64,000 nt of DNA from NCBI RefSeq assembly GCF_013487865.1, contig NZ_CP047409.1, positions 372,001 through 436,000 on the forward strand. The letters run 5' to 3'. Within the stretch, counting starts at the first letter, position 1, and each line of letters starts with the position of its first letter. This DNA comes from Lactobacillus johnsonii (GTDB lineage Bacteria; Bacillota; Bacilli; Lactobacillales; Lactobacillaceae). The notes under the pieces are model-generated. The model saw only the letters and a program-made list of their open reading frames with translations. It was not told where the DNA came from and ran no database searches. This document shows, piece after piece, positions 16,605 through 25,591 of the stretch. Made by a program: the position numbers and the translations under genes.

Positions 16605-18068
16605 TGATATGAACCCCGAAATTCGGACAAGAATTTCGAGGTTTTTATTATGTCTAAATTATCTAAGCAAGACAAAATTGACATCTACAATAATTGGAAG
16701 CATTATCATAAGTCACTATCTCAACTAGGTAGAGAATATGGAGTAAGACCTGACAATTTATATTATTTAATCCGTCTAATAGACCTTCACGGCTTAGAAA
16801 TTTTGAATAAATCATATTCTTCTTATTCGGTAGAATTTAAGAAAACTGCCATTAAAAGAATATTGATTAACGATGAACCAGCGAATTAAGTTTCATTAGA
16901 CTTAGGATTGCCAAGCTCAGGTATGATCTATAATTGGCTTCGCAAATATAAAGAGGATGGGTATAATGTCATTAATCATAAGAAAGGCAGACCACATCAT
17001 GAAAAGCAAAGACCAACAAATCAAAGAACTACAAAAACAAGTAAAAGACTTAAAACAAGAGAATCTCAAGCTTACTGTCGAAAACGAATTTGTAAAAAAA
17101 TTGAGCGCCTTAGTTTCCAAAAGAAAAAACCAAAAGCACCAGAAATAGCTCAGGTGGTTACTGAACTAAGGCAAGAACTTCATGTAACCGTCAGTTTCAT
17201 ATTAAATGTAATCAATTCTAATCCTGATTTACCTCACTTATCTAAAAGTAATTATTACTATGTTCTAAAACAAAATGATAAAGATTCAAAAAATCATCAG
17301 ATCATGAAACGTATCAAAGAAATATTTGAGGAACATAAACATCGCTACGGCTATAGAAGAATTACAGCTCAATTGCACATTGAAGGAATTAAAATCAATC
17401 ATAAGAAAGTAAAGCGTCTGATGAAAAAGATGCATTTATTTGGTATTGCCATTAGACGTAGAAAAAGATATTCAAGTTATCGAGGAACTGTAGGTGAAAT
17501 CAAACCTAATTTGATCTGTCGCAATTTTTTAGCCATTTTACCAGATAGAAAGTGGTATTCAGATATAACTGAGTTTCATTTAAACGGCGAAAAATTATAT
17601 TTATCACCAATTATGGATGGGTGTACCCATGAGATAATTTCTTATACATTAAGTCGCCGTCCAGTTTTAGAACAAGTAATGACCATGCTTGACCTAGCTT
17701 ATAAAGCTCATCCTTCTCTAAATGGTCTTATTTTTCACACTGATCAAGGATGGCAATATCAACATTCTACCTTTCAAAAATAGCTTACAGATCATGGTAT
17801 TGAGCAATCAATGTCTAGAAAAGGTAATTCATTAGATGATGGATTAATGGAAGGATTTTTTGGTATCTTAAAGCGAGAAATGTGGTATGGCTTTGAAAAA
17901 AATTTTAAGAATTTAGATGAACTAGAAGATGCAATCAAAGAGTATATTTATTACTATAATAATTTTAGAATTAAGAGCTCAATAAAAAACCATACTCCGA
18001 TTCAATATCGAAATATGGTTTTAAATCAAACAGTTTAATAATATGTCCTAATTTTTTGGTTCATATCA
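16605..18068 (+). mobile_element. IS3-family insertion sequence, copy 2 (1,464 bp, defective)
   Basis: Inverted copy of 12924-14387 with the same length and the same transposase lesions. Its right end lies 51 bases before the secY2 start codon, and the 3 bases after it (TAT) match the complement of those after copy 1. It therefore separates the accessory Sec operon from whatever promoter lay upstream; any transcription now must come from within the IS, from the 51-base remnant or from an IS/flank hybrid. Confidence 0.92.
16650..18038 (+). pseudogene. IS3-family transposase of copy 2, same three lesions as copy 1
   Basis: Identical in predicted peptides to copy 1: TAA at 16887-16889 in OrfA, frame change near 16990-17002, and TAG at 17781-17783 between the second catalytic aspartate and the glutamate. 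Sharing all lesions means the copies descend from an already broken element moved in trans, or were homogenised by recombination. Confidence 0.9.
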
Positions 18069-18119
18069 TATCTTTGAAAGAGTAGTATTGCTCAATTCAC
18101 TTATCGAGGAGAAGTTCAT

Positions 18120-19307
18120 TTGGAAAAGAAAAATCTTTTAAATGTAATAAAGAAAGTAAGCTTTAGTCTATTCATAGTAATAATTTATGTAATGGGATTA
18201 TACATTCCTCTTCCTTTTGCAGAAGTGACTAAACAGTATATGGAAGCTGTAAAAAATACTCCTATTTCAATTTTAGGAGCATTTAGTGGGGCCAATTTTA
18301 CACGGATATCTATTTTTTCAATCGGTCTGAATCCATTAATGTTTTCGATGTTAATTATTCAGCTTCTAAGTTTTACTCATTCCTTTGGTTTTGATGCCTT
18401 ATCACCAAAACAAGTACAGTACTTGATGCAATTTTTAACTATGATTATCACTATCATTCAAGCAGCACTATTAGTCTTTGCTTTTACTAATCGGCGAGAT
18501 GGACTAGAAGATTTTGAAATGATTCTGATATTAAGTGCTGGGTCTTGTTTAGTAGTTTGGCTTTGTTACCGCAATATGAAATATGGGGTTGGAGCAAGTG
18601 CACCAGTTATTTTAACAAGTATTCTTAATGGCGCTATTCCTAATATAATTAGTAATGTAAAGCTTCTTTTAACCATGAAATATGCATGGGTTTGGTTAGC
18701 AGCTTTAGCTATTTTTATTTTGTTACTAATAAAATTTTGGCTCGCATTTACTAAAGCCTACTATCCTTTAAAAGTAGTTAATCTTAGTCTCCCTGCTTCT
18801 AGCAATTTGATGACAGTGCCGTTAGGATTAAACATGGCTGCCATGATGATGTATATGGTAGGAATGGCTATTTTGACCCTTCCTTTAATGGTAGGAAGAT
18901 ACTTTAGTTCTACATCTTTGATCAATAATTGGGTATTTCAAGCTTCCTTTTCTGCAGTAATGGGAATATTAATTTTTTATTTCTTCACTTTTGTAAATTT
19001 CGATCCTAAAGAACAAGCCAAGAGTTTTCGAAATAATCATTACTACATTCCCAATATTGCTCCAGGACGTCCTACACAACAATATTTAAACCGTCTAATA
19101 TGGATTATTGCCTTTCCAGGAGCCATTTTAAACGCATTCCAGCTTGTTTTTGGTTTATATGGGGGTAATTTTTTAGGTAATTATGCTAGCTTTGCTATTA
19201 TTCCAATGAATGTTGTTATGATTACAATGTTTATGGGAGGAATTAAAGATCAAATTGATACTATTTTGTTCCCATATCGTTATGATCGTTTATTAAAGGA
19301 TAACTAA
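18120..19307 (+). CDS. secY2: Accessory Sec translocase channel SecY2
   Basis: 395 aa with about ten transmembrane helices, shorter than housekeeping SecY (about 430) as usual for SecY2. The early LYIPLPF segment (residues 26-32) replaces the plug-adjacent motif of SecY, and MFSMLIIQLLSF (about 76) and the NIAPGRPTQQYLNRL cytoplasmic loop (about 318-332) follow the family. It forms the membrane pore for the glycosylated serine-rich adhesin. The start is TTG at 18120 with GAGGAG (18106-18111) 8 bases upstream. First gene of an eight-gene co-directional block with gaps of 12 bases or less, including overlaps. IS copy 2 ends 51 bases upstream, so its native promoter has been displaced. Confidence 0.93.
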   Translation: MEKKNLLNVIKKVSFSLFIVIIYVMGLYIPLPFAEVTKQYMEAVKNTPISILGAFSGANFTRISIFSIGLNPLMFSMLIIQLLSFTHSFGFDALSPKQVQYLMQFLTMIITIIQAALLVFAFTNRRDGLEDFEMILILSAGSCLVVWLCYRNMKYGVGASAPVILTSILNGAIPNIISNVKLLLTMKYAWVWLAALAIFILLLIKFWLAFTKAYYPLKVVNLSLPASSNLMTVPLGLNMAAMMMYMVGMAILTLPLMVGRYFSSTSLINNWVFQASFSAVMGILIFYFFTFVNFDPKEQAKSFRNNHYYIPNIAPGRPTQQYLNRLIWIIAFPGAILNAFQLVFGLYGGNFLGNYASFAIIPMNVVMITMFMGGIKDQIDTILFPYRYDRLLKDN

Positions 19308-19309
19308 TA

Positions 19310-20818
19310 ATGAAATATTTTATTCCTGCATGGCACAAACAATACGATGACTGGTCAATTAATGTTCCAAGTATTGAAAACTATGATGCAGCAGAATACA
19401 TGACTGTTTTAAAAAAGTTTGACGAAGAAATTGGCCTGATAATTACAGACTATCAGCCTCAGTTATTGAGTAAATTAAATCAAATCGCCTTTTTTCCTAA
19501 TAACCTATTTTCTGTATATGATTTTTTACAAGGAGTTCATGGATTTGAAAATAAGATGTTAGAATTAGAAGATTTTAACTGGCCTAAAAATGCAATTTTT
19601 GATTATGGTCCTTTTAGAACCCTAATTGTTTTAGAAAATAAACTATATGCGACAGTTTTCTATGATATTGATGGTCATATTTTAAGGATCTCTTATCCTG
19701 AAAATGACGAACATAAAGCATTTACTTTGGGTATAGATAGTCGTGGTTTTATCTCTAATCAAGATGATGAGAAAAAAACTATCTACTTTGATCCATACGG
19801 TAATTGGCGTTTTAAAAGGGACAAAAACACTGGTAAAATCACGGTTAATCTAGAAACGCATTTTTGTAAAAGAAGAGAATATGAAAATATTACAGATTTG
19901 GTTGATGAGACTTTAAGTCGATACTTAAAGGTCAATGCTAAGAATAATGATGAAATAATTGTAACAGTAGATGATGAGAGTAGCTTTAATAATGAAATCG
20001 TTGAGCCATATAAACCTTTATATATGATCAATAGACACCATCCTTATAGTAAAAAGATAGGTAGCCTAGCTAAGGCAAAAGTAATTGTAAGTAGCAATGA
20101 AATTAAACAAAATCTAGAAAAAGACTATAGAGAACAGTTCGATATTTCAGTTATTCCTGTCTTTAATTCGGAATTTCGTCTTGGTCATAGTCAAAGACAA
20201 AATATACAGGAGATTGGCTTCTTTGCGGAAAACGCAAATGACGAAGATATTCATCAAATTATTCAAAAGCTATGTAACTACATCTTAAAAAACCCAGATA
20301 ATTACAGCTTGAAAATATTTACATATAATTTTTGGAAAGATGATCATGTGAATAAAATTCTTGAGCAAATAAAAGAAGAAAACAAAAACAGTTTTATTCT
20401 GGGAAAGTCAGAACAAGCAGAAAATGCTGCAATTGATGGACTTGATGATGAAGTGAGTTTACCAGAACTTGATGTTGTTCATACCCGTTTAACTAATATT
20501 TCAGAGGTATTAAGTAATTTGGATAAAATAAGACTTTTAATAAATTGGGGAAAAGCGGATGAATTAATGCAAATATCGGGTGTAAGTATTGGAATTCCAC
20601 AAGTGCAAAACTTTTCTTCGGCTACTGTTGTGGATAATAAAAATGGACGAATTATAAAGAAAATAAGTGAGCTTTTACCTGTAGTCGATGAGTATTTAAC
20701 TAATTTAAATAGTTGGAATCAGACAGTAGTATATAACGTACAATTAATGAACCAGTATTCCGAAGAAAATATCATTGAGAAATGGAAAGAAGTATTTAAA
20801 GAGAGGAAAGCGGAGTAG
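19310..20818 (+). CDS. asp1: Accessory Sec system protein Asp1
   Basis: 502 aa beginning MKYFIPAWHKQYDDW, the typical Asp1 N-terminus. Asp1 is a GT-B-fold protein without transferase activity that joins Asp2 and Asp3 in the complex needed for SecA2-dependent export of the glycoprotein, and helps bind the substrate glycans. It starts 2 bases after the secY2 stop. The C-terminal part (from about residue 300) has the Rossmann-like second domain with IRLLINWGKADELMQISG. No signal peptide or membrane segment, in keeping with a cytoplasmic or membrane-peripheral role. Confidence 0.92.
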   Translation: MKYFIPAWHKQYDDWSINVPSIENYDAAEYMTVLKKFDEEIGLIITDYQPQLLSKLNQIAFFPNNLFSVYDFLQGVHGFENKMLELEDFNWPKNAIFDYGPFRTLIVLENKLYATVFYDIDGHILRISYPENDEHKAFTLGIDSRGFISNQDDEKKTIYFDPYGNWRFKRDKNTGKITVNLETHFCKRREYENITDLVDETLSRYLKVNAKNNDEIIVTVDDESSFNNEIVEPYKPLYMINRHHPYSKKIGSLAKAKVIVSSNEIKQNLEKDYREQFDISVIPVFNSEFRLGHSQRQNIQEIGFFAENANDEDIHQIIQKLCNYILKNPDNYSLKIFTYNFWKDDHVNKILEQIKEENKNSFILGKSEQAENAAIDGLDDEVSLPELDVVHTRLTNISEVLSNLDKIRLLINWGKADELMQISGVSIGIPQVQNFSSATVVDNKNGRIIKKISELLPVVDEYLTNLNSWNQTVVYNVQLMNQYSEENIIEKWKEVFKERKAE

Positions 20819-20819
20819 A

Positions 20820-22364
20820 ATGCGAGTTTTGCAACTAGGTAATGATAACTGGGAGAAAAAATATACAATCCCAGAAGATATAGAATGGCATTTTAACGAC
20901 TTTTCTTTTGAAGAAAAAAAGGCTACGAAGAAAAAGGGGATAAAAAGTTATGATGTAATTTTAGTTACTGGTAAAACTAACTTAACTAATGACCAGTTAA
21001 AGAAATTAAAGCAATTGATATCCCCATATCATGTTTTATACAGTTCTAATTTAAATACAGAATTGGATGATCATGAAAAATATTTTTTGAAAAGTATTGC
21101 TGCTCAAAAAATAAAAGAAGAACCGCAGTATTTGATTGATCGACTTCCAATTCGTTACTTCTCCGGACAATCCGGATTAAGGATTTTTCCAAGTCAACTG
21201 AAATTAAATGAACAGATGGTTAAGAGTTATGAGTTTGAAGAACAGGGGCATCTTAAAGTAAATCTAGATACCCATAATGAATGGGTCAATTTAGGTACTT
21301 ATAAAAGTGGGGTCTTTATTGATCCTGATAAGCAGATCAATTTTTGGCTTTCATTAAAGAATTTCAATTTTCAAGTTAGACTGAGAATTTTTATTCAACA
21401 ACCTGGTACAGATGGAGATGTCAAAGAACAAAGAGTAATAGACTTAAGCTCTTTTAATAAAGATGAATATTTTTCTCAAATTGAAGCATCTGAACACTAC
21501 CGGACCGCAACCCTAAATCTAGAAGTTAAGGGGAGCGGCGACTTAATCATTGGCGTGCTACATTCACGTTGGGGCCGAGATGGGTCCGGAAATTTCATTG
21601 CCGGTGGGCAAAGAATAGTTAATCCTCAGACTAGGGATGATATTGCCTATTACTTTAATCCGGGAGACCTGAAGCCCCCATTAAATGTATATTTTTCCGG
21701 TGCGCGTGAAGCAGAAGGCTTTGAGGCATATTTCTTGTTTAAAGGACTAAAAGCACCGATGCTTTTATTTACTGATATGCGATTAAATATTGGTCAATTT
21801 TATGATGATAAGGATAACTTTTTTGAGCAAGAAATTATTAAAACCATTAAGTTAAAATTGAATGAATTGGGTTTTGATGAATCGCAACTACTAGTAAATG
21901 GAATTTCAATGGGAACGTATCCTGCAATAAAATATGGAGCTAAAATGAGTGCCCATGCAATTAATGTCGCAAAACCCTTAGTAAATTTGGGTTATATTGC
22001 TTCAAGGACTGCCTTAGATCGTCCTGACGAATTTGAAACTATGTTCGATATTGATAAAGGTATCGGTCCAGCTACGGATAGAGATGACTTGAAAAAAATT
22101 GATGAGAATTTTTGGAAAGAATTTGATAAGCAAGATCTTTCAAAAACACGCTTTTTTGCTGGTTATATGATTAATGATGACTATGACGATAGAGCAGTAA
22201 AAGAGTTAAAAGAGTCTCCTGCTGTAAAGCAAGCAGCTCAGTTTTCTACTAAAGGGTTTCCTGGACGGCATAATGATGATCCACAAGTTAACTCCTGGTT
22301 TATTGATCGTTTAAATGAACTATTAAGAGAAGATTTTGGTCGAGATAATGAAAAACGTAATTAA
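20820..22364 (+). CDS. asp2: Accessory Sec system protein Asp2 (acyl-transferase/hydrolase-like)
   Basis: 514 aa from ATG 20820, directly after the asp1 stop, with GGAG just upstream; a start at 20775 inside asp1 is rejected. The alpha/beta-hydrolase core carries the nucleophile elbow GISMG (Ser at residue 363), NDDYDD (452-457) for the acid and GRHND with His at 484, spacing very close to the triad reported for S. gordonii Asp2, which O-acetylates GlcNAc on the adhesin. This Asp2 should therefore be catalytically competent as well as structural. Co-translated with asp3 (17-base overlap). Confidence 0.92.
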   Translation: MRVLQLGNDNWEKKYTIPEDIEWHFNDFSFEEKKATKKKGIKSYDVILVTGKTNLTNDQLKKLKQLISPYHVLYSSNLNTELDDHEKYFLKSIAAQKIKEEPQYLIDRLPIRYFSGQSGLRIFPSQLKLNEQMVKSYEFEEQGHLKVNLDTHNEWVNLGTYKSGVFIDPDKQINFWLSLKNFNFQVRLRIFIQQPGTDGDVKEQRVIDLSSFNKDEYFSQIEASEHYRTATLNLEVKGSGDLIIGVLHSRWGRDGSGNFIAGGQRIVNPQTRDDIAYYFNPGDLKPPLNVYFSGAREAEGFEAYFLFKGLKAPMLLFTDMRLNIGQFYDDKDNFFEQEIIKTIKLKLNELGFDESQLLVNGISMGTYPAIKYGAKMSAHAINVAKPLVNLGYIASRTALDRPDEFETMFDIDKGIGPATDRDDLKKIDENFWKEFDKQDLSKTRFFAGYMINDDYDDRAVKELKESPAVKQAAQFSTKGFPGRHNDDPQVNSWFIDRLNELLREDFGRDNEKRN

Positions 22365-23208
22365 TCAATTGTATTGGGATAGAATGTCAGAGACATATTT
22401 GTATGGAACGGCATTTAAGAAAAACGCTAAAAATGAAGTCACTTTTAAGAATAAATTGATGCCTTCAGGAAAAACTCTTATTAGCTGGTCATCAATAACA
22501 AATTATCAGGCAGCAAAAGAAGTTCCTAGTTTACCACTCCTGCTGAATGGACAAGAGTATTTGTTAAAAATTAGTGCAAAGATTAAACCGGAAAATAGTG
22601 CAATTTTTGGAATACATTTTTTTGATATTCAGGGGAATAAAATTGATAAGGTTATTTTCACTAATTTAGAACAAAAATTTAAATATCCAACTCGAGCAGT
22701 GAAATATACTATTGAAATAATTAGTGGCGGAGTAGAAGAGATTAATTTTAAAAAAATTCAAATTTCTCCTTTGGATTTAGAAGAAGAAGTTTTTAATGAC
22801 TTTTATCCGCATTCTATTTATTTAAATAAAAATTCCCAAAAAGAAGGGCTTATTCTACTTGATGACTCTAAACGAGCTAGAATTATTGCTCCATTTAAGA
22901 TTAAGAGTTATGTGGGAGCTAATTTAACTATTGGATATTTGAGTTGGCAAAATAAACAACATGGCCTTGATCTGGTGAAAGATTATATTAATGAACATAA
23001 AGATAAAGAATTAGTCATCTTTAGCAGTAGTGCTGAGATAGATGAATCTTTAGAAAATTCTAAATCCTTAAACTGTACGGTAGTGTATTCGAAGGCTTTT
23101 GTAAATGAAAGATATCATAATTTACAGGAGACATATCTTTCAAAAAATTCTAGAGAACCTGATCAAGTTCGAATAGTAAAAGAAGCTATTAATTATTTTA
23201 AGGAATGA
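22348..23208 (+). CDS. asp3: Accessory Sec system protein Asp3, long form
   Basis: 286 aa from ATG at 22348, overlapping the asp2 end by 17 bases. Residues 1-150 are recognisable Asp3 (NQLYWDRMSETYLYGT at the start, SLPLLLNGQEYLLKI near 55), a carbohydrate-binding-module-like domain that binds Asp1/Asp2 and SecA2. The C-terminal 130 residues continue past the usual end of streptococcal Asp3 and include LTIGYLSWQNKQHGLDLV and a Rossmann-like LVIFSSSAEIDESL stretch; long Asp3 forms of this kind occur but the extra domain's job is not known to me. Ends 4 bases before secA2. Confidence 0.85.
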   Translation: MKNVINQLYWDRMSETYLYGTAFKKNAKNEVTFKNKLMPSGKTLISWSSITNYQAAKEVPSLPLLLNGQEYLLKISAKIKPENSAIFGIHFFDIQGNKIDKVIFTNLEQKFKYPTRAVKYTIEIISGGVEEINFKKIQISPLDLEEEVFNDFYPHSIYLNKNSQKEGLILLDDSKRARIIAPFKIKSYVGANLTIGYLSWQNKQHGLDLVKDYINEHKDKELVIFSSSAEIDESLENSKSLNCTVVYSKAFVNERYHNLQETYLSKNSREPDQVRIVKEAINYFKE

Positions 23209-23212
23209 TGCA

Positions 23213-25579
23213 ATGCTAACAGATAGGTTAAGACTAAAAAAAGCTAGGAAATTATTAAATAAAATTAATAAATTAGGTCCTAAAATGCAGGCAATGAGTG
23301 ATGAAGAACTGCAAGGACAAACTGCTATTTTTAAAAAGCGACTTAAAGAAGGCAAAAGTTTAGACGATATTTTACCAGAAGCTTATGCGACTGTAAGGGA
23401 AGCAGATAAAAGAATTTTGGGGATGTTTCCTTACGATGTACAGGTTTTAGGGGCAATTATATTACATAATGGTTCTATTGCTGAAATGAAAACTGGGGAA
23501 GGGAAAACTTTGGTAGCAACAATGGCACTATATCTAAATGCTTTAGAAGGTAAAGGCGCAATGCTAGTAACCCCAAATGGTTATCTTGCATCTCGTGATA
23601 AAAAAGAGTTAGCTCCAGTCTATGAATGGCTAGGCTTAAGTGTGAGTTTAGCTTTCGCAGAAGAGAAAGATAGTAAAAAGAAGATAACTGCTAAAACTAA
23701 AAGAAAATGGTATAACTCAGATATTGTATATACTACTGCTTCTTCTTTAGCCTTTGATTATTTGTTTAATAATCTTGCCAGCTCCAAAGAGAATCAATAT
23801 TTACGTCCATTTAATTATGTTATTGTCGATGAAGTGGATGAGGTTTTATTAGATGAAGCACAGACTCCATTCGTGGTCTCCTCTAGTCCTAATGTTCAAT
23901 CCAATCTATATCATTTGGCGGATCAGTTTGTAAGATTGCTAGATCCAGAGGTGGACTATGTATTTAAAAAGGATGATCAATTATTTTGGTTAACAGCCCA
24001 TGGTATTGAAAAAGCAGAGCAATTTTTCAAACTAGATGACCTATTTTCTAATGAGAGCAGGAGTGTTTATCGCCATATTATTTTAGCGATGGGTGCACAC
24101 TTAACTATGAGACGCGGACATGATTATTTAGTTGTAAAAGGCGAAGTGGTCTTGTTAGATGAAGATAGCGGCAGATTAAAACGTGGAGTGCAGGTAAGTA
24201 CAGGAATTCACCAGGCTGTTGAAGCTAAAGAAAAGGTTGAGTTGACTAAAATTCAGAAAACAGCAGCTTCAATAACATTTCCAGCTTTATTTGCTTTGTT
24301 TAATGAAGTAAGTGGAATGAGTGGAACCGCTAAAGTTAATGAGGAAGAGTTTTTACAGACCTATAACTTAAAAGTGGTAACTATCCCTACAAGAGTGCCA
24401 GTAATTAGAAAAGATTATCGTCCACTTATTTTCTTAACTACAAGAGATAAATTAATGACAGCTGTAGATGACGTAGTAGAAATGCATAAAACTGGTCGAC
24501 CTGTATTACTTGTTGCTGGTTCTGTAGAAAATTCAGAAATTATTTCAGAACTGCTCCTCAATATTGGTATTCCGCATAATGTGTTAAATGCCTATAATGC
24601 AGCCTATGAAGCACAAATTATTAAAAATGCAGGTCAAAAAAATGCTGTAACTATTGCAACAAATATGGCTGGTAGAGGAACTGATATTAAGCTAGGTCCA
24701 GGAGTTAAGGAACTGGGTGGCTTAGCAGTAATTGGAACTGAAATGTTACCTAAAAGAGTGGAATTGCAGCTAGCGGGACGTGCCGGCAGACAAGGAGATC
24801 CAGGTAGTAGTCAATTTTTGATTTCCTTAGAAGATTCATTTATTTCTTCTAATAACACTGCTCGTCAGAAGAAGTATTACCGCAAATTAATGAAGAAGAA
24901 GTCAAAGGGGAAAGATATTACCCTTCTTTCAGGTCCGCGAATTCGATTTAGTTTGTTTATGTTAAGAACTCGTAAAGAAGATCTTAATGAGTTGATGAGA
25001 AGTCAAACTAACAAGATGGAAATAATTTTATCGCTTCAACGGAAGAATTTTTATACTAGAAGAGACAAAATTATGAAAACTGATGATTTACAGAAAGATG
25101 TAGATCGGATCATCGATAATGCATTGGATCTTTATTTAGAAAAGCAGGATTTATCAGATAAGAGTGATTTAAAGTACTTTATTAACCAGCATGTTACTTA
25201 TCAACAGGTTAACGTACCGGATAATTTAAAAACGAAAAAAGCGATAAAAGACTTTTTGAAAGAATTAGCTTACAAGATTCTTGATGAGAAAAAGCATGTA
25301 TTAATTAACAAAAAACAAGCAAATGATTTTTATCAACAAGTAATCATTTCATCAATGGATGGAAATTGGATTGATCAAGTAGATAGAATTGAAAAAATAA
25401 AGGTTAATGCACAGCAATGGGGAAGAAGTGGCAGACCTCAAGATCTTCTCCACCAAGAAAAGGCTTTTGAAGCGTACAAAGATTTTTTAGATAAAATTAC
25501 CTTGTCTGCCTTTGATAATCTTTTATTAAGCAAGATTTTTACGAATGAAAAAGGCCAATTAGTTGTAGTATTTAATTAG
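23213..25579 (+). CDS. secA2: Accessory Sec ATPase SecA2
   Basis: 788 aa. Walker A MKTGEGKT at residues 92-99, DEAD-like VDEVDEVLLDEAQTP (about 206-220), ATNMAGRGTDIKLG (about 482-495) and LAGRAGRQGDPG (about 521-532) are the SecA motor motifs. It is shorter than SecA1 and lacks the C-terminal CxCxSGxxxxxCH zinc tail that binds SecB and lipids, both usual for SecA2. It drives transport of the glycosylated adhesin through SecY2, aided by Asp1-3. Within a tightly packed operon, 4 bases after asp3. Confidence 0.95.
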   Translation: MLTDRLRLKKARKLLNKINKLGPKMQAMSDEELQGQTAIFKKRLKEGKSLDDILPEAYATVREADKRILGMFPYDVQVLGAIILHNGSIAEMKTGEGKTLVATMALYLNALEGKGAMLVTPNGYLASRDKKELAPVYEWLGLSVSLAFAEEKDSKKKITAKTKRKWYNSDIVYTTASSLAFDYLFNNLASSKENQYLRPFNYVIVDEVDEVLLDEAQTPFVVSSSPNVQSNLYHLADQFVRLLDPEVDYVFKKDDQLFWLTAHGIEKAEQFFKLDDLFSNESRSVYRHIILAMGAHLTMRRGHDYLVVKGEVVLLDEDSGRLKRGVQVSTGIHQAVEAKEKVELTKIQKTAASITFPALFALFNEVSGMSGTAKVNEEEFLQTYNLKVVTIPTRVPVIRKDYRPLIFLTTRDKLMTAVDDVVEMHKTGRPVLLVAGSVENSEIISELLLNIGIPHNVLNAYNAAYEAQIIKNAGQKNAVTIATNMAGRGTDIKLGPGVKELGGLAVIGTEMLPKRVELQLAGRAGRQGDPGSSQFLISLEDSFISSNNTARQKKYYRKLMKKKSKGKDITLLSGPRIRFSLFMLRTRKEDLNELMRSQTNKMEIILSLQRKNFYTRRDKIMKTDDLQKDVDRIIDNALDLYLEKQDLSDKSDLKYFINQHVTYQQVNVPDNLKTKKAIKDFLKELAYKILDEKKHVLINKKQANDFYQQVIISSMDGNWIDQVDRIEKIKVNAQQWGRSGRPQDLLHQEKAFEAYKDFLDKITLSAFDNLLLSKIFTNEKGQLVVVFN

Positions 25580-25591
25580 TAGAAGAAAATT

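Larger units (their letters stand above)
12924..18068. other. Invertible-type segment: GadC-like gene between inverted IS copies
   Basis: Two nearly identical 1,464-bp inverted repeats enclose 2,217 bp (14388-16604). Crossed target duplications (AAG with CTT, ATA with TAT) and the two displaced terminator arms show that the middle has been flipped relative to the state at the time of insertion. Homologous recombination between the copies can repeat this. Confidence 0.8.

Noticed and set aside
12924-18068. Active composite transposon carrying the GadC-like gene
   Set aside because: The outer flanks of the two IS copies do not form a shared target duplication, both transposases are dead, and the crossed duplications show two separate insertions followed by inversion.
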